From contig DAIDKH010000003.1 in assembly GCA_027450145.1 (NCBI GenBank), positions 1 through 64,000 on the forward strand: DNA of 64,000 nt. Direction: 5' to 3'. The translations under genes and the position numbers were made by a program. The notes beneath the pieces are model-generated. The model was not told the DNA's origin. It did not search any database and saw nothing but the letters and a program-made list of their open reading frames with translations. Of the stretch, positions 23,748 to 33,701 are shown piece after piece. The stretch is from Chthonomonadaceae bacterium (GTDB lineage: Bacteria > Armatimonadota > Chthonomonadetes > Chthonomonadales > Chthonomonadaceae). Every line of letters begins with the position of its first letter. Positions within the stretch are counted from its first letter, which is position 1.

Positions 23748-25028
23748 ATGCCAGACAATATACCGCAGCCAAACAGAACTACACCGCCGCCAGTGGCGCC
23801 GCCGCAAGCCTATGCGGGCGCACCGGTTGGCAGTCCCGCTCCTGCTGCACAACAGGCGGCACAACCTGCTGTTGTTACCGCACAGCCGTTGCAGGTCGCA
23901 ACCGCTAGGCCGTTGCCGCTTGACGATGCTCACATCGATGACCTGCTTAGAGCCATGGTGGACAAAGGATCCTCCGACCTTCATATCGCTGTAGGCATCC
24001 CACCAATCATTCGTGTGGATGGCGCGCTGATGCCCATCCCGTTTGATAAGGTGACCCCGCAGGACTCGCAGCGCTTAATCTACGACATACTCACGGATGA
24101 CCAGATTCAACGCTTTGAAACGGAGCTCGAGCTGGACTTCAGCTACCAGCTGGCACGAACGGCTCGCTTCCGTGTAAACGTATTCCGTGACAAGGGAAAC
24201 GTGGCCACTGCCTTCCGGCAAATCCCCCAGAAGGTGCCAACTGTCAAGGATCTTGGCCTGCCCGCGGTACTTGAAGAACTGACAAGGCTTCCTCGTGGAC
24301 TTGTACTTGTTACTGGGCCTACTGGATCGGGTAAATCTACAAGCCTTGCGGCAATGATTCATCAGATTAATATCGAGTCCAGCCGCCACATCATCACGAT
24401 TGAAGACCCGATCGAATACCTGCATACACACAGAATGTCCGTTATCAATCAGCGTGAGGTAGGACAAGACACGCTCCAGTTCAAGAACGCATTAAGGGCA
24501 GCTCTTCGCGAAGATCCTGATGTAATTCTCGTTGGTGAAATGCGAGACCTTGAGACGATGCAGATGGCAGTTTCGGCAGCAGAAACCGGCCACCTTGTCT
24601 TTGCTACACTGCACACAAACTCTGCGGCTACGTCTGTAGAGCGAATTGTTGACTCGTTCCCAGGTGATCAACAAGGTCAGGTAAGGCTTCAGCTCTCCAA
24701 CAACCTTCAGGCCATTGTCTGCCAGCAGCTGCTTCCTCGAGCAGGGCAACCCGGCCGTATTTGCGCTATGGAGATTATGCGCGCTAGCGCAGCCATCCGC
24801 AACTTAATTCGCGAATCGAAGGCCCACCAAATTACATCCATGATTCAGACCAGCGCATCTATGGGCATGCAGACCATGGACCAGTGCCTCAGAGATCTCT
24901 ACCTGCGTGGCTTAATCACGTATGAAGAGGCCATGAACCGCGCCATGAACCAGACTGAACTGGAGAAGATGATCAGGACCATGTCCTTGGGGCCAGGTGC
25001 TGGTGCGCCACAAACAGGGAACCGATAG
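23748..25028 (+). CDS. pilT: twitching motility retraction ATPase PilT
   Basis: 426 residues, longer than usual (about 350-370) because of a Pro/Ala/Gln-rich N-terminal extension of about 60. The core starts DDLLRAMVDKGSSDLHIAVG; Walker A is GPTGSGKSTS at about 190-199, and GEMRDLETMQMAVSAAETGHLVFATLHTNSA includes Walker B. The PilT-specific AIRNLIRE motif is present, which separates it from PilB and predicts pilus retraction. The gene starts 59 bases after pilB with GGAG upstream. Confidence 0.96.
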   Translation: MPDNIPQPNRTTPPPVAPPQAYAGAPVGSPAPAAQQAAQPAVVTAQPLQVATARPLPLDDAHIDDLLRAMVDKGSSDLHIAVGIPPIIRVDGALMPIPFDKVTPQDSQRLIYDILTDDQIQRFETELELDFSYQLARTARFRVNVFRDKGNVATAFRQIPQKVPTVKDLGLPAVLEELTRLPRGLVLVTGPTGSGKSTSLAAMIHQINIESSRHIITIEDPIEYLHTHRMSVINQREVGQDTLQFKNALRAALREDPDVILVGEMRDLETMQMAVSAAETGHLVFATLHTNSAATSVERIVDSFPGDQQGQVRLQLSNNLQAIVCQQLLPRAGQPGRICAMEIMRASAAIRNLIRESKAHQITSMIQTSASMGMQTMDQCLRDLYLRGLITYEEAMNRAMNQTELEKMIRTMSLGPGAGAPQTGNR

Positions 25029-25121
25029 CTACTGATAGATAGAATGCTGAGCCCTGACTTCTGTGCTGCTCTGACTTTGTAACTGGCAATTACTTCGGGA
25101 TAAGAGGGTAGGAGGCAATCA

Positions 25122-26342
25122 ATGCCTGTTTTTCAATATACCGTGAGCGATACGACAGGAAATATGCGCACCGGAACCTCAGAGGCGGAGAGTGAGGAGA
25201 TCTTAACTCGCCGCCTGCAAGAACAGGGGTTTAGGGTTACCGGCGTCAAAAAGACTGCAAAATCCAAGGGGAGTGCGTCCAACGTCTATTTCGGCAAAGT
25301 CAAGTTAAAAGATATTTCGATCTTTTGTCGTCAGTTCTCAACGATGATCGATGCCGGTGTGTCGCTGGTGCGGTCCCTGGATGTTTTGGGAGAACAGACA
25401 CAAAATCCCAAGCTCAAGCAGATCATACACGAAGTTCAGATTGAGGTGGAGGGTGGATCGAACCTTTCAAAGGCTCTGTCAAAATACCCCAAGACATTCA
25501 ACAACCTGTTTATTGGTTTGATCAAAGCTGGTGAAGTCGGTGGTGTAATTGAAGAAGCACTCCAGCGATTGTCTACCTTCCTTGAAAAGGATATGGAGCT
25601 TAAGCGGAAAATAAAATCCGCCATGACATATCCTGTCATCGTCGTTATCGTGGCCATTGTTATAGTTTTGGGTCTGTGCACCTTCATCGTTCCTAAGTTT
25701 ATCTCACTGTTTAAGGATCTGGGAGTTAAGCAGTTACCCGCGCCAACACAGATGTTGATGGACTTCAGCGACTTCCTGAAAAATGAGTGGTACGTAGGAA
25801 TTGGAATTATCGTTTTCGTTTGGTTTGCCATCAAGATGATTGGGCGAACCAGGATTGGCCGACGCGTAATCGATCGAATGAAGCTCTCGGTCCCCGTTTT
25901 TGGTCCGTTAGGCCATAAGGTCATGCTTGCGCGGTTTTCCCGAACGCTGGGAACCCTGCTGGTTTCGGGTGTTCCCATTCTGCAGGCGTTGGAAACGGTT
26001 GGCGACGCAATAGGTAACGTTATTCTTAGTGAAGCTATTATGAATGCGCATGCGCGAATTCGTGAAGGCGATCGTATCAACGTTCCGCTTCAAAAGAGTG
26101 GCCGCTTTCCACCAATGGTTGTCCATATGATCTCGATTGGTGAGGAATCTGGTTCTCTTGACCACATGTTATCCAAGATCGCGGAGTTCTACGAAGGTGA
26201 AGTGGATGCGCAGCTTGCATCACTTACGGCTTCCATCGAACCTATCATGATCGTCTTTCTGGGTCTGTGCGTTGGGTTCATCGTCATATCGCTGTTCCTG
26301 CCGCTCATTGCCGTTATCGCTAACCTTAGTGGTGGTGGCTAG
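25122..26342 (+). CDS. pilC: type IV pilus inner-membrane platform protein PilC (GspF family)
   Basis: 406 residues. It begins MPVFQYTVSDTTGNMRTGT, typical of the family, with two related GspF halves (KLKDISIFCRQFSTMIDAGVSLVRSLDVL and VMLARFSRTLGTLLVSGVPILQALETV) and three membrane helices. The C-terminus EPIMIVFLGLCVGFIVISLFLPL is conserved. It couples PilB and PilT to pilin insertion and removal. Confidence 0.96.
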   Translation: MPVFQYTVSDTTGNMRTGTSEAESEEILTRRLQEQGFRVTGVKKTAKSKGSASNVYFGKVKLKDISIFCRQFSTMIDAGVSLVRSLDVLGEQTQNPKLKQIIHEVQIEVEGGSNLSKALSKYPKTFNNLFIGLIKAGEVGGVIEEALQRLSTFLEKDMELKRKIKSAMTYPVIVVIVAIVIVLGLCTFIVPKFISLFKDLGVKQLPAPTQMLMDFSDFLKNEWYVGIGIIVFVWFAIKMIGRTRIGRRVIDRMKLSVPVFGPLGHKVMLARFSRTLGTLLVSGVPILQALETVGDAIGNVILSEAIMNAHARIREGDRINVPLQKSGRFPPMVVHMISIGEESGSLDHMLSKIAEFYEGEVDAQLASLTASIEPIMIVFLGLCVGFIVISLFLPLIAVIANLSGGG

Positions 26343-26353
26343 CTAAGGAATAT

Positions 26354-27415
26354 ATGCCTGCATCCAACGGGTACTGGCTTGCAGTTAGTGTTATCTTTGG
26401 CCTGACAGTGGGCAGTTTTCTGAACGCGGTGATATACCGATTAGGTCAGGAACCGCCCCTGTCGTTGCTAGAGCCTAAAACATCGATATGTCCGTCCTGC
26501 AGGCACCCATTGGGCGCCATGGACCTGGTGCCTGTACTCAGTTTCCTTTGGCTGAAAGGCCGATGCCGATATTGTAAGTGCTCAATTTCGTGGCGCTACT
26601 GCGGCGTGGAGCTGCTTACTGCTGCACTTTTTGGTGTGATGTATTTGGCTGGACCAGGAATGGCCCAGCCATTTACAACGATCTCGTTGCAATTGTACGC
26701 TGCAACTCTGGTTCCTGTGTTCTTCATTGACCTGGCAACATTTACAATTCCAGACTCGTTGAACATTTTGCTGCTGGTCATTCCTGTAGCACTCGATGTC
26801 TATGGAATCCTGAATCACCTTCCGGGCCATGCACTCGCAGATGGTTGGTTGCCGTTGTCAGTAATGGGTGCCCTGGTTGGTGCGCTCATCTTTGGGGCCG
26901 TACGGGTGGCCGGGTGGCTTTGGAAGCGTGTTGAGGCGATGGGCCTGGGTGACGTGTTGCTTGCTCGGGGTATGGGCGCAATGTTAGTCTGCATGGCTGG
27001 TGTGGGGCACAATCCGTTGTGGTTGTTCCCATCCTGGGTGCTGTTGTCATGTTTGAGCGGCATTGTGGTTGGCCCTCTGTTGATTTGGCAGCGCCAAAGG
27101 ACGGCTTTAAAGCATCCTCCAGTGACGTCTCCGCCACCTGCTCAGGAAGAGACTGTGGCGGACGAAGAGACGGGTGGCTTGACGAGGGAGCTTACTGATA
27201 TTGCGTGGTGCCTTGTGTTAGGGGACTTGTGGCACTATGTGGTCAGCCGAGTTCGGAAACAGCCTCTATCGATAGTCGAATTGCCAGTTGAACCGTGGAC
27301 TCCGCTTCCGTCTGCGATTCCATTTGGCCCGTTTCTAGTGATCGGCTTTTTCGCCGCCCTCCTGTGGGGCGGTCCGTTGACGACAGCCTATTTGCACTAT
27401 GCGCTGCACCGGTGA
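26354..27415 (+). CDS. pilD: prepilin peptidase / N-methyltransferase PilD
   Basis: 353 residues. The N-terminal methylation half has VGSFLNAVIYRLG and the zinc cysteines CPSC and CRYCKC. The aspartyl protease half has the catalytic Asp in FFIDLATFTIPDSLN and GLGDVLLARGMGAML (GxGD; the usual Lys two residues on is Leu). The extra C-terminal part, about 240-353, includes a hydrophilic stretch and a final helix and exceeds the standard family length of about 250-290. It processes the prepilins encoded just downstream. Confidence 0.94.
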   Translation: MPASNGYWLAVSVIFGLTVGSFLNAVIYRLGQEPPLSLLEPKTSICPSCRHPLGAMDLVPVLSFLWLKGRCRYCKCSISWRYCGVELLTAALFGVMYLAGPGMAQPFTTISLQLYAATLVPVFFIDLATFTIPDSLNILLLVIPVALDVYGILNHLPGHALADGWLPLSVMGALVGALIFGAVRVAGWLWKRVEAMGLGDVLLARGMGAMLVCMAGVGHNPLWLFPSWVLLSCLSGIVVGPLLIWQRQRTALKHPPVTSPPPAQEETVADEETGGLTRELTDIAWCLVLGDLWHYVVSRVRKQPLSIVELPVEPWTPLPSAIPFGPFLVIGFFAALLWGGPLTTAYLHYALHR

Positions 27416-27502
27416 TATGGAACAGCGTTAAGTCTTTTGTCGTCCTACATTACGATGCTTCTGCTATGAATTGAAGCCGGATAGCGGATGGAGATCTTTG
27501 AG

Positions 27503-28333
27503 ATGGATCGAAAATTCAACGGGAATTGGTCTGGTCGTTCCGACAGTGGATTTACGCTTATCGAGCTGCTCGTTGTTATAGCCATTATAGCGATACTGGC
27601 CGCAATCCTTTTTCCCGCGTTCGCTGCTGCCCGTGAGAAAGCACGACAGTCAACTTGCCTCTCCAACCTGCATGATATCTATCAGGCTACCGCATTGTAC
27701 TACCTGGATAACCGCAAGTATCCGGGCGTCCTGTGGCAATGGGCCGGCGTCAACTACACCAATCTTGACACCAACTGCGGCGGTACGGCAGCTGTGCATC
27801 CATATAAACCCCTGTACACGACTAAAAAGCTCTCAGGGGATGCAGAATTCAGTTGCCCGGATAATCCCACCAATAACAAGACGAACACGGTGCAAGTCGT
27901 CTATCCGCCCAGCGTACCACTGGCGCAGTCGTTCAGTGTTGTGGGCTACAAGGACACTCCTGCCCTTTCTCAGGCAGTGGGAACCAACGTTTCGTTTCCC
28001 ACCGCGACCGAGCAGTTTTATCCGTTTGATTCGTATGACATCGGCCCGTCTCTCGATACGAATGGCAATCCCGTGAAACAGGGAGGCTCCTTTGTGTACG
28101 AGTTGCATTACAGCCTCGACTGGACTGGGGCGACCGGGCCCAACGACTTTCCTAATCAGTTGAAGTATGGATCACTGGCACCGCCTGCAGAAACAGTTCT
28201 AACCTGGTGCACCTATCATCAGGCAGTGAATAGTGCGGGAGTGGTGACACTCATTTTGAACGATGGAACCGCGCGTACCATGGATGCCAGAACATTTGCG
28301 CAGAAGGGTCCGCTGCATGCATTCGCACCCTAA
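27503..28333 (+). CDS. type IV prepilin-like protein, first of a tandem pair
   Basis: 276 residues from ATG at 27503, preferred over 27488 because GGAG lies about nine bases before it. The class III leader is short; cleavage is predicted between Gly16 and Phe17 of SGFTLIELL, with Glu21 as conserved Glu5. The helix continues [33 protein letters not shown], a form common in Armatimonadota and Planctomycetota. The C-terminal region has [11 protein letters not shown] and TWCTYHQ...LNDGTAR. It is similar along its length to the next gene. Major or minor pilin status cannot be told. Confidence 0.88.
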   Translation: MDRKFNGNWSGRSDSGFTLIELLVVIAIIAILAAILFPAFAAAREKARQSTCLSNLHDIYQATALYYLDNRKYPGVLWQWAGVNYTNLDTNCGGTAAVHPYKPLYTTKKLSGDAEFSCPDNPTNNKTNTVQVVYPPSVPLAQSFSVVGYKDTPALSQAVGTNVSFPTATEQFYPFDSYDIGPSLDTNGNPVKQGGSFVYELHYSLDWTGATGPNDFPNQLKYGSLAPPAETVLTWCTYHQAVNSAGVVTLILNDGTARTMDARTFAQKGPLHAFAP

Positions 28334-28367
28334 TTTCGTAGACAGGTTTTTGACGATGGAGACGACC

Positions 28368-29363
28368 ATGATCCGGACGAGGCCAACCAGACCAACGAAC
28401 CACCGCGCATTCACGCTTATCGAGCTTCTCGTGGTGATCGCCATTATAGCGATCCTTGCTGCTATCCTTTTCCCGGCTTTTGCGGCAGTAAAGGAACAGG
28501 CACGGCAATCCGATACGATGTCGAACATGCATGAGATCTACGAGGGTGCGCGCATGTTCTACGAGGATGAGGGGCACTATCCTTCGTCATTATTCGGTTA
28601 TGCCGAGACGGTATCCCCCAACATTGGTGTGCCAGGTTCGCCGCCGGCGATGCCAGCAATTGCAGGGGATCCGATTACTCCGATGGAGAAGGCAACCGAG
28701 GATTTCACTACAGCAACTTCTGGCAGCACTTTTGGGTACTTGTATGGACATCAGGTCAAGGATTACAATGCGTTTTTGTGTCCCGACAATACGGTTACCA
28801 ATCAGAGTGCGGTTACAGAAGTGTACTATCCTTTGTCACTTACCAATAACCAGCCCACATTAGTAACCTGGCAGCAGGATTCTCCGACAACCCCGTGCCC
28901 GTTCTACGGCGATCCCGACTTACCCGCCCGACAACTAGGCGGAGGTGCTACCAACCCTACGTTCTATGTCGGTCAGCCGAAGCTCTACTATGTCATGGAC
29001 ACGATGGACATCGGGCCAATGATCGACAGCACAGGTAAGCAGATGGTGGATTCCAACGGTGCCAAAATGTACGAGCTGCACTATTCTACCGACTGGACGC
29101 ATATGCGCTACGATGCGCAAAATGCTTGTGATCTTTACGGCGACAACGGCGCGCCTGCTGGTACATCGGCAACCAATGGCTCGCCAATCACCGCCCAATT
29201 AAAATATCAGAACCCACCGTCAGAGAATACGATACTCACCTGGAATACTCAGCACGTTGCGACTGCAGGCTCCAGTAGCGTTATCATTCTTCTTCTCTCG
29301 GGTACTGCACGCAAGATTAGCATATCACAGGCGTTACAGCAGCTTCCGCTTAATTACCGCTAA
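28368..29363 (+). CDS. type IV prepilin-like protein, second of a tandem pair
   Basis: 331 residues from ATG at 28368, six bases after GGAG; an in-frame ATG at 28356 is the alternative. Leader cleavage is predicted at Ala14-Phe15 (RAFTLIELL), with Ala replacing Gly at -1. It matches the previous pilin in the N-terminal helix, FLCPDN, MDIGPMID, YELHYSTDWT and TILTWNTQH, but has longer middle loops. A tandem duplication followed by divergence is the simplest reading. Confidence 0.88.
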   Translation: MIRTRPTRPTNHRAFTLIELLVVIAIIAILAAILFPAFAAVKEQARQSDTMSNMHEIYEGARMFYEDEGHYPSSLFGYAETVSPNIGVPGSPPAMPAIAGDPITPMEKATEDFTTATSGSTFGYLYGHQVKDYNAFLCPDNTVTNQSAVTEVYYPLSLTNNQPTLVTWQQDSPTTPCPFYGDPDLPARQLGGGATNPTFYVGQPKLYYVMDTMDIGPMIDSTGKQMVDSNGAKMYELHYSTDWTHMRYDAQNACDLYGDNGAPAGTSATNGSPITAQLKYQNPPSENTILTWNTQHVATAGSSSVIILLLSGTARKISISQALQQLPLNYR

Positions 29364-29449
29364 ATAAGGGAACACCAACCTTCAAGCGGACGTCCAAAAG
29401 TGGATCGAAATATTAACTTCTGTGTAAACGGTATGGAGATTCGAGAACG

Positions 29450-31474
29450 ATGAGGCGAGGAAATCGCGAACACAATATGGAGACGGCCAGTCGGCGAATT
29501 CGCCGTTCGAAACATGGCTTTTCTCTGGTTGAAGTCCTGGTAACGATGGCGATTCTCGTAATTGGGATACTCGCCGTGGCAAGGCTGTTCCCTTATGGTT
29601 TCCTCTCAATTCAACGAACTGCAAACATAAGCAAGGCGCAGGCAATGGCAGCGGCGGCCCTCAATTCCTACCAGACGCCCGCAGAGTATATTGACGCAGG
29701 TTTGCCAGACGCCAATGGCCAAATAGTCGATATCCCGGATGTGTTGCCGGACAATTTAGCGCCCGCAACGTCTACCGAATTGGCTGGACTAGAGTCAGCG
29801 TTGGGCTTTACACTTCCAACCGGCTTTCCACTCTACTCCTTCTCTAACGTGAACCGGATCAAATACATACACGGGGAAACCTTTACGGTTCCGGCCTCCA
29901 ATCCCGCTGTTCATCTCTTGAAGCTCGGTCCCGTTTATAATATCTTTAGTACGGTTTCGAACGTTCCCAGTGACAGTCTAGTGGTTCACGGGAGTAACCT
30001 CAGCCCGATTGTAGAAAGCTCCCAACCAACAACAGACAACCCTTCGGCGTATCCTACGCTAACCTCGCCATCCGATTATGCTATTGACTACGCGAGAGGC
30101 GCCATCGCCTTTTACCCGCGTATCGCAAATGCCGGATACGCCGTACCATACCGCACGTTTCTAATGTCGTATCAAGGTTACGCTTCTGGCGCCACTGCTC
30201 CAAGCGCAATTACCATACAGATACAGGTGCCTGATGTAGCCGCACCGCAGCCCGGCCAGATTGTTGAACCGAAGTGGATGGCCATAAATGGTGCGAACAC
30301 GACAGTGATCAGTCCTCCTGGTCTATCGAATGCTGCATTGCCGGCCATCTTCCCTGGCAGTGACCAGGTGTCACGCCGGTTCCGGTTAGTGTCCACCACG
30401 CCGGGCCTCAATCAGCCTTTTAGCAGCGATCCCTACGAGTATGGTTGGCTTACGCCGCAAGAAACGGGTAGCGCGAACGTCGGTACACTAATCTTTAATC
30501 CCTTGGGACGGGCCGCCGCCGACGTGAACGGCAGTGGGCTAGTCGCGCAGAAACCGCTGCAGGTCTTCGTTGATTACCTGGTGTATGACAACCATATCCT
30601 GCGCGACGATAGGAGCTTCCCAACAAGCCGGCCCTATGACCTGCAGCTATCCGTCAGCGGAATAGACCAGGAAGGGGATCCCATGACAGACCAAACAACA
30701 TATGACGGTCTGTACCATGATATTCCTGGCGATACTACGCCGGATGAAGCAGATCTCGTTATCGTAAACCGGACTACTGGGTTGCCGATGTATTATGCCA
30801 AGAATGGAACGATTTACACATACAATCCATCTTCGCCTTATTCCCCTGGTACAGATCTTCCAGTAGGCACCGTGGATGCAAAGAATGGTATTCTCACGTT
30901 CCAGCAAACCTATGTTGAGTCTAACAACTTGCAGGGAATTCCGCTTCGCGTGCTCTACAGAGCTCATCGATCGTGGGGTGTTCAACTTCAGCAGGCCGCG
31001 GCGCAGTATACTCCTGCTGCATCGGGGCAGTCGCCAACCTCGGACACTTATTACATAGGCGGCGGTGCGCTTGGTGGTTCGGCATCCCGTGTGTACTTCT
31101 CGCCATCCGAACAGGGCAAGACAGTTACTCTTACCGATGTCTACTATGCAACGAATCTGCCTAATTTCAACGCGAGCGATCCTACCACCTATGGTCATTC
31201 GTACCAGGTTACTGCGCAAATTGGCACGCTGGTACAGCAGGTTGGCGGATTTCCTATGGTTTATGTCGACATCAGCTCGCTAGTACCTAACGCCACCACG
31301 TTGTCGACCGTACCTACGGGGTTGGCACTGCGGTCGGTAGAAGGAAATTCTATTAAAGCCCGCGTAGTTTGGCACGATAACCTCACACCTGGTCAGGACC
31401 TCTTCTGGCACAAAGTTGACGAAGACGAATTTCGACCTGGCGGCGCGCTCACATTGATAGGAGGTTCACAGTGA
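29450..31474 (+). CDS. large PilV-like minor pilin with C-terminal beta domains
   Basis: 674 residues. The leader ends KHG and the helix starts FSLVEVLVTMAILVIGILAVARLFPYG (cleavage Gly23-Phe24, Glu28), the PilV-type N-terminus. The remaining 600 residues are Pro/Thr/Asn-rich beta-type sequence, far larger than ordinary PilV (about 150-200). Two copies of a motif I/V-D-x-x-x-G-x-I-x-F occur at about 212 (IDYARGAIAF) and 475 (VDAKNGILTF); both are followed by an aromatic L-x-[SY] strand. The stop overlaps the next start (GTGA). Context points to a tip or priming minor pilin. Confidence 0.82.
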   Translation: MRRGNREHNMETASRRIRRSKHGFSLVEVLVTMAILVIGILAVARLFPYGFLSIQRTANISKAQAMAAAALNSYQTPAEYIDAGLPDANGQIVDIPDVLPDNLAPATSTELAGLESALGFTLPTGFPLYSFSNVNRIKYIHGETFTVPASNPAVHLLKLGPVYNIFSTVSNVPSDSLVVHGSNLSPIVESSQPTTDNPSAYPTLTSPSDYAIDYARGAIAFYPRIANAGYAVPYRTFLMSYQGYASGATAPSAITIQIQVPDVAAPQPGQIVEPKWMAINGANTTVISPPGLSNAALPAIFPGSDQVSRRFRLVSTTPGLNQPFSSDPYEYGWLTPQETGSANVGTLIFNPLGRAAADVNGSGLVAQKPLQVFVDYLVYDNHILRDDRSFPTSRPYDLQLSVSGIDQEGDPMTDQTTYDGLYHDIPGDTTPDEADLVIVNRTTGLPMYYAKNGTIYTYNPSSPYSPGTDLPVGTVDAKNGILTFQQTYVESNNLQGIPLRVLYRAHRSWGVQLQQAAAQYTPAASGQSPTSDTYYIGGGALGGSASRVYFSPSEQGKTVTLTDVYYATNLPNFNASDPTTYGHSYQVTAQIGTLVQQVGGFPMVYVDISSLVPNATTLSTVPTGLALRSVEGNSIKARVVWHDNLTPGQDLFWHKVDEDEFRPGGALTLIGGSQ

Positions 31475-33633
31475 ACTACCCTTGCAGCGATTCAAGAGAA
31501 TTCAAAATGAAATCCTATCGTAAACATCAATTATTGGATCACACCCGACGGGTCCGTCGACATACTGCGTTCACTCTCGTTGAGTTACTCGTGGTAATTG
31601 CCATCACATCCGTGCTCTTAATACTGGTGGTCAAGCCGCTTACGGACTCTTTTAACCTTGTAAGTGAAGCCGGTACGCAGGTAGAGAGCCAGGCAGCTGC
31701 GCGTGATACGATGCGGGAAATAACTGCGGACCTTGGTGACGCGGCCTGGGTGTACGATAACAACACGCCAACTTCGTCTATCAACCTATGGGTTTACAGT
31801 CAAACTGGCACGCCAGGCCTGCAATCGTTACCCAATGCCATGGTCGACATGGTTATGCCTGCGCGCCAACTCGATCAAACTGGTGGAAGCACACAAACCG
31901 ATCCGACTACAGGTTTACCGATTTATCCCGCCGGCTCGAACGGAATTGCATTACCCGCGGCTCCTGGGCGTGTGATTATGCGGTATTTTATTGGCCTGCG
32001 GGATAACCGATCCGGCGCAGACACTAGCGGAGCAAAGCAGGATGGTATGCCTGTCGCGTCCGATGGAACCACATTCCATGGGTATGCAAACCGCTGGGCA
32101 GATCCTTCGACTTCCAATGCAGACAACCGTACTACGCTATATAAAGCTGAATTTCCTTCCAGCATATACAACTCGTCGACCAAGAGCTACATACCCAATT
32201 TGGATCTGTTTCATACGCAGAATCCTGCGGCACCCGGTTCGATCACAGATTCGGAACAGGGCCAGCTTGTACTGAACGATCCTAATTTCTTCTACGATAG
32301 CACACCTGCCGGTCCATCCGACGACCCCACATTTAAACAGGGCGACCCGCATTGGGGCGTGGCTGGCTGGCAACGAGTCGCACAAGCGAACGGGATGCCG
32401 TTAACGACCGTTTACAGGTGGGAAAACTGGGCTGCCATCGCTAGTCCGGTATTTCCAACGAACAAAGCAGACGCAGTTACGATGCTGCGTAATGACGACG
32501 GTACGCTTCAGTATTGTAACAATCTGCCAGTGGTTCGACCGCTCGTCACCTTTACTCCCAAGGCAGTATCAACAGAAAACCTCACGCCGAACAACACTTC
32601 TGCCGCCGGCGATGAGTCGCCGACAACAGCAGCCCCCATTTTTGTATCAAAGTATGGTGCGTGGTCCTCGCCGTTTACCGTGAACGTTTACCGGTCGATT
32701 GCGGGTGGGGATCCGTTGGGGCAAAATCCCCTGACGTATTACGAATATTACATTGGCGCCGATGGATTGGCGCACATCGTCGCACAGTCTGTTGCACCTG
32801 GTGCGGCGGCTCCGAACCCGTCGACCCTTCCGGACGTGGGACCACAGATTAATTCTCAGGGCCTGTTTAACCTGAATCAGCTGCCTGCTGTCCAAATGGC
32901 CTTTTCGGTAGATCCTGTAAGCGGTACCGTTAACTTTGCGTTCCCGCAATGGGCAACTCTCGGAGTAGTTTCCGCTCCGCAACAGTACGATCCAAACGCA
33001 ATCAACAACGGGCTTACAGGTGCGTATGGCAGCCGATATCTCCTGCTGTCTCAACTGGCTCAGTCGGCCTATGGAACCGGAACCCTAAATGGCACTTTAC
33101 CGAATGCTGCAATTCCCGCGCTGCGGCTCGCCAACGCAACGATAGTTCCGGGTAGTGAGCGAGTGTATGGACCCGATCAGAGGCCGGGGCCACATTACGG
33201 TTACCGCATTCAATATCGACGTGTAGCTGCCTTAACCGGCGTCATAGGGCCAAACGAGTACAAGATTAATTACACCAACCTTCCGGGATACCAGAACGGC
33301 GATCCACGCCTTCAGGTAGGATACGTTCAGTTTGACAGTCAGGCAGACTCTGTTAACCAACCGAATTTGACATCAGATCCGGTCAACAATGTCTATCCAC
33401 CGAATAGTCTGCCCAGTTTCAAAAATGCTGGCGGCACCAATGTGGTTGCTGATCCTGTGGAGATTTCCTACCAGTTTCAGGACAATCTGCCTGGGGATGT
33501 CGTGCAAGCGAACTACGTTACCCGGGATCAAATGTCAGTCAGCATTGATGCCCAATTGTATGACCCAAGCACTGCGGCATCCCAACAGACGTCGCTAACC
33601 CAGGTGGTGGATGTACGGAACCTGCAACGGTAA
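31471..33633 (+). CDS. large PilW-like minor pilin
   Basis: 720 residues from GTG at 31471, with GGAGG six bases upstream. Cleavage is predicted at Ala33-Phe34 of [23 protein letters not shown], with Glu38. After the helix, SEAGTQVESQAAARDTMREITADLGDA is PilW-like. The rest is a large Asn/Pro/Thr-rich extracellular region, including VDPVSGTVNF at about 480, a motif shared with the preceding gene and the 2789-residue protein. It is translationally coupled to the PilV-like gene. Confidence 0.82.
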   Translation: MNYPCSDSREFKMKSYRKHQLLDHTRRVRRHTAFTLVELLVVIAITSVLLILVVKPLTDSFNLVSEAGTQVESQAAARDTMREITADLGDAAWVYDNNTPTSSINLWVYSQTGTPGLQSLPNAMVDMVMPARQLDQTGGSTQTDPTTGLPIYPAGSNGIALPAAPGRVIMRYFIGLRDNRSGADTSGAKQDGMPVASDGTTFHGYANRWADPSTSNADNRTTLYKAEFPSSIYNSSTKSYIPNLDLFHTQNPAAPGSITDSEQGQLVLNDPNFFYDSTPAGPSDDPTFKQGDPHWGVAGWQRVAQANGMPLTTVYRWENWAAIASPVFPTNKADAVTMLRNDDGTLQYCNNLPVVRPLVTFTPKAVSTENLTPNNTSAAGDESPTTAAPIFVSKYGAWSSPFTVNVYRSIAGGDPLGQNPLTYYEYYIGADGLAHIVAQSVAPGAAAPNPSTLPDVGPQINSQGLFNLNQLPAVQMAFSVDPVSGTVNFAFPQWATLGVVSAPQQYDPNAINNGLTGAYGSRYLLLSQLAQSAYGTGTLNGTLPNAAIPALRLANATIVPGSERVYGPDQRPGPHYGYRIQYRRVAALTGVIGPNEYKINYTNLPGYQNGDPRLQVGYVQFDSQADSVNQPNLTSDPVNNVYPPNSLPSFKNAGGTNVVADPVEISYQFQDNLPGDVVQANYVTRDQMSVSIDAQLYDPSTAASQQTSLTQVVDVRNLQR

Positions 33634-33701
33634 TAGTGTCGTCTAACAGCGGTAACCTCCGCGTTGGACATTTAAGAGAATTCACGAAGAGAAGAGCTGA
33701 G

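Noticed and set aside
25436-26080. 214-codon minus-strand open frame opposite pilC
   Set aside because: pilC is a certain gene; the antisense frame has no motif or ribosome site.
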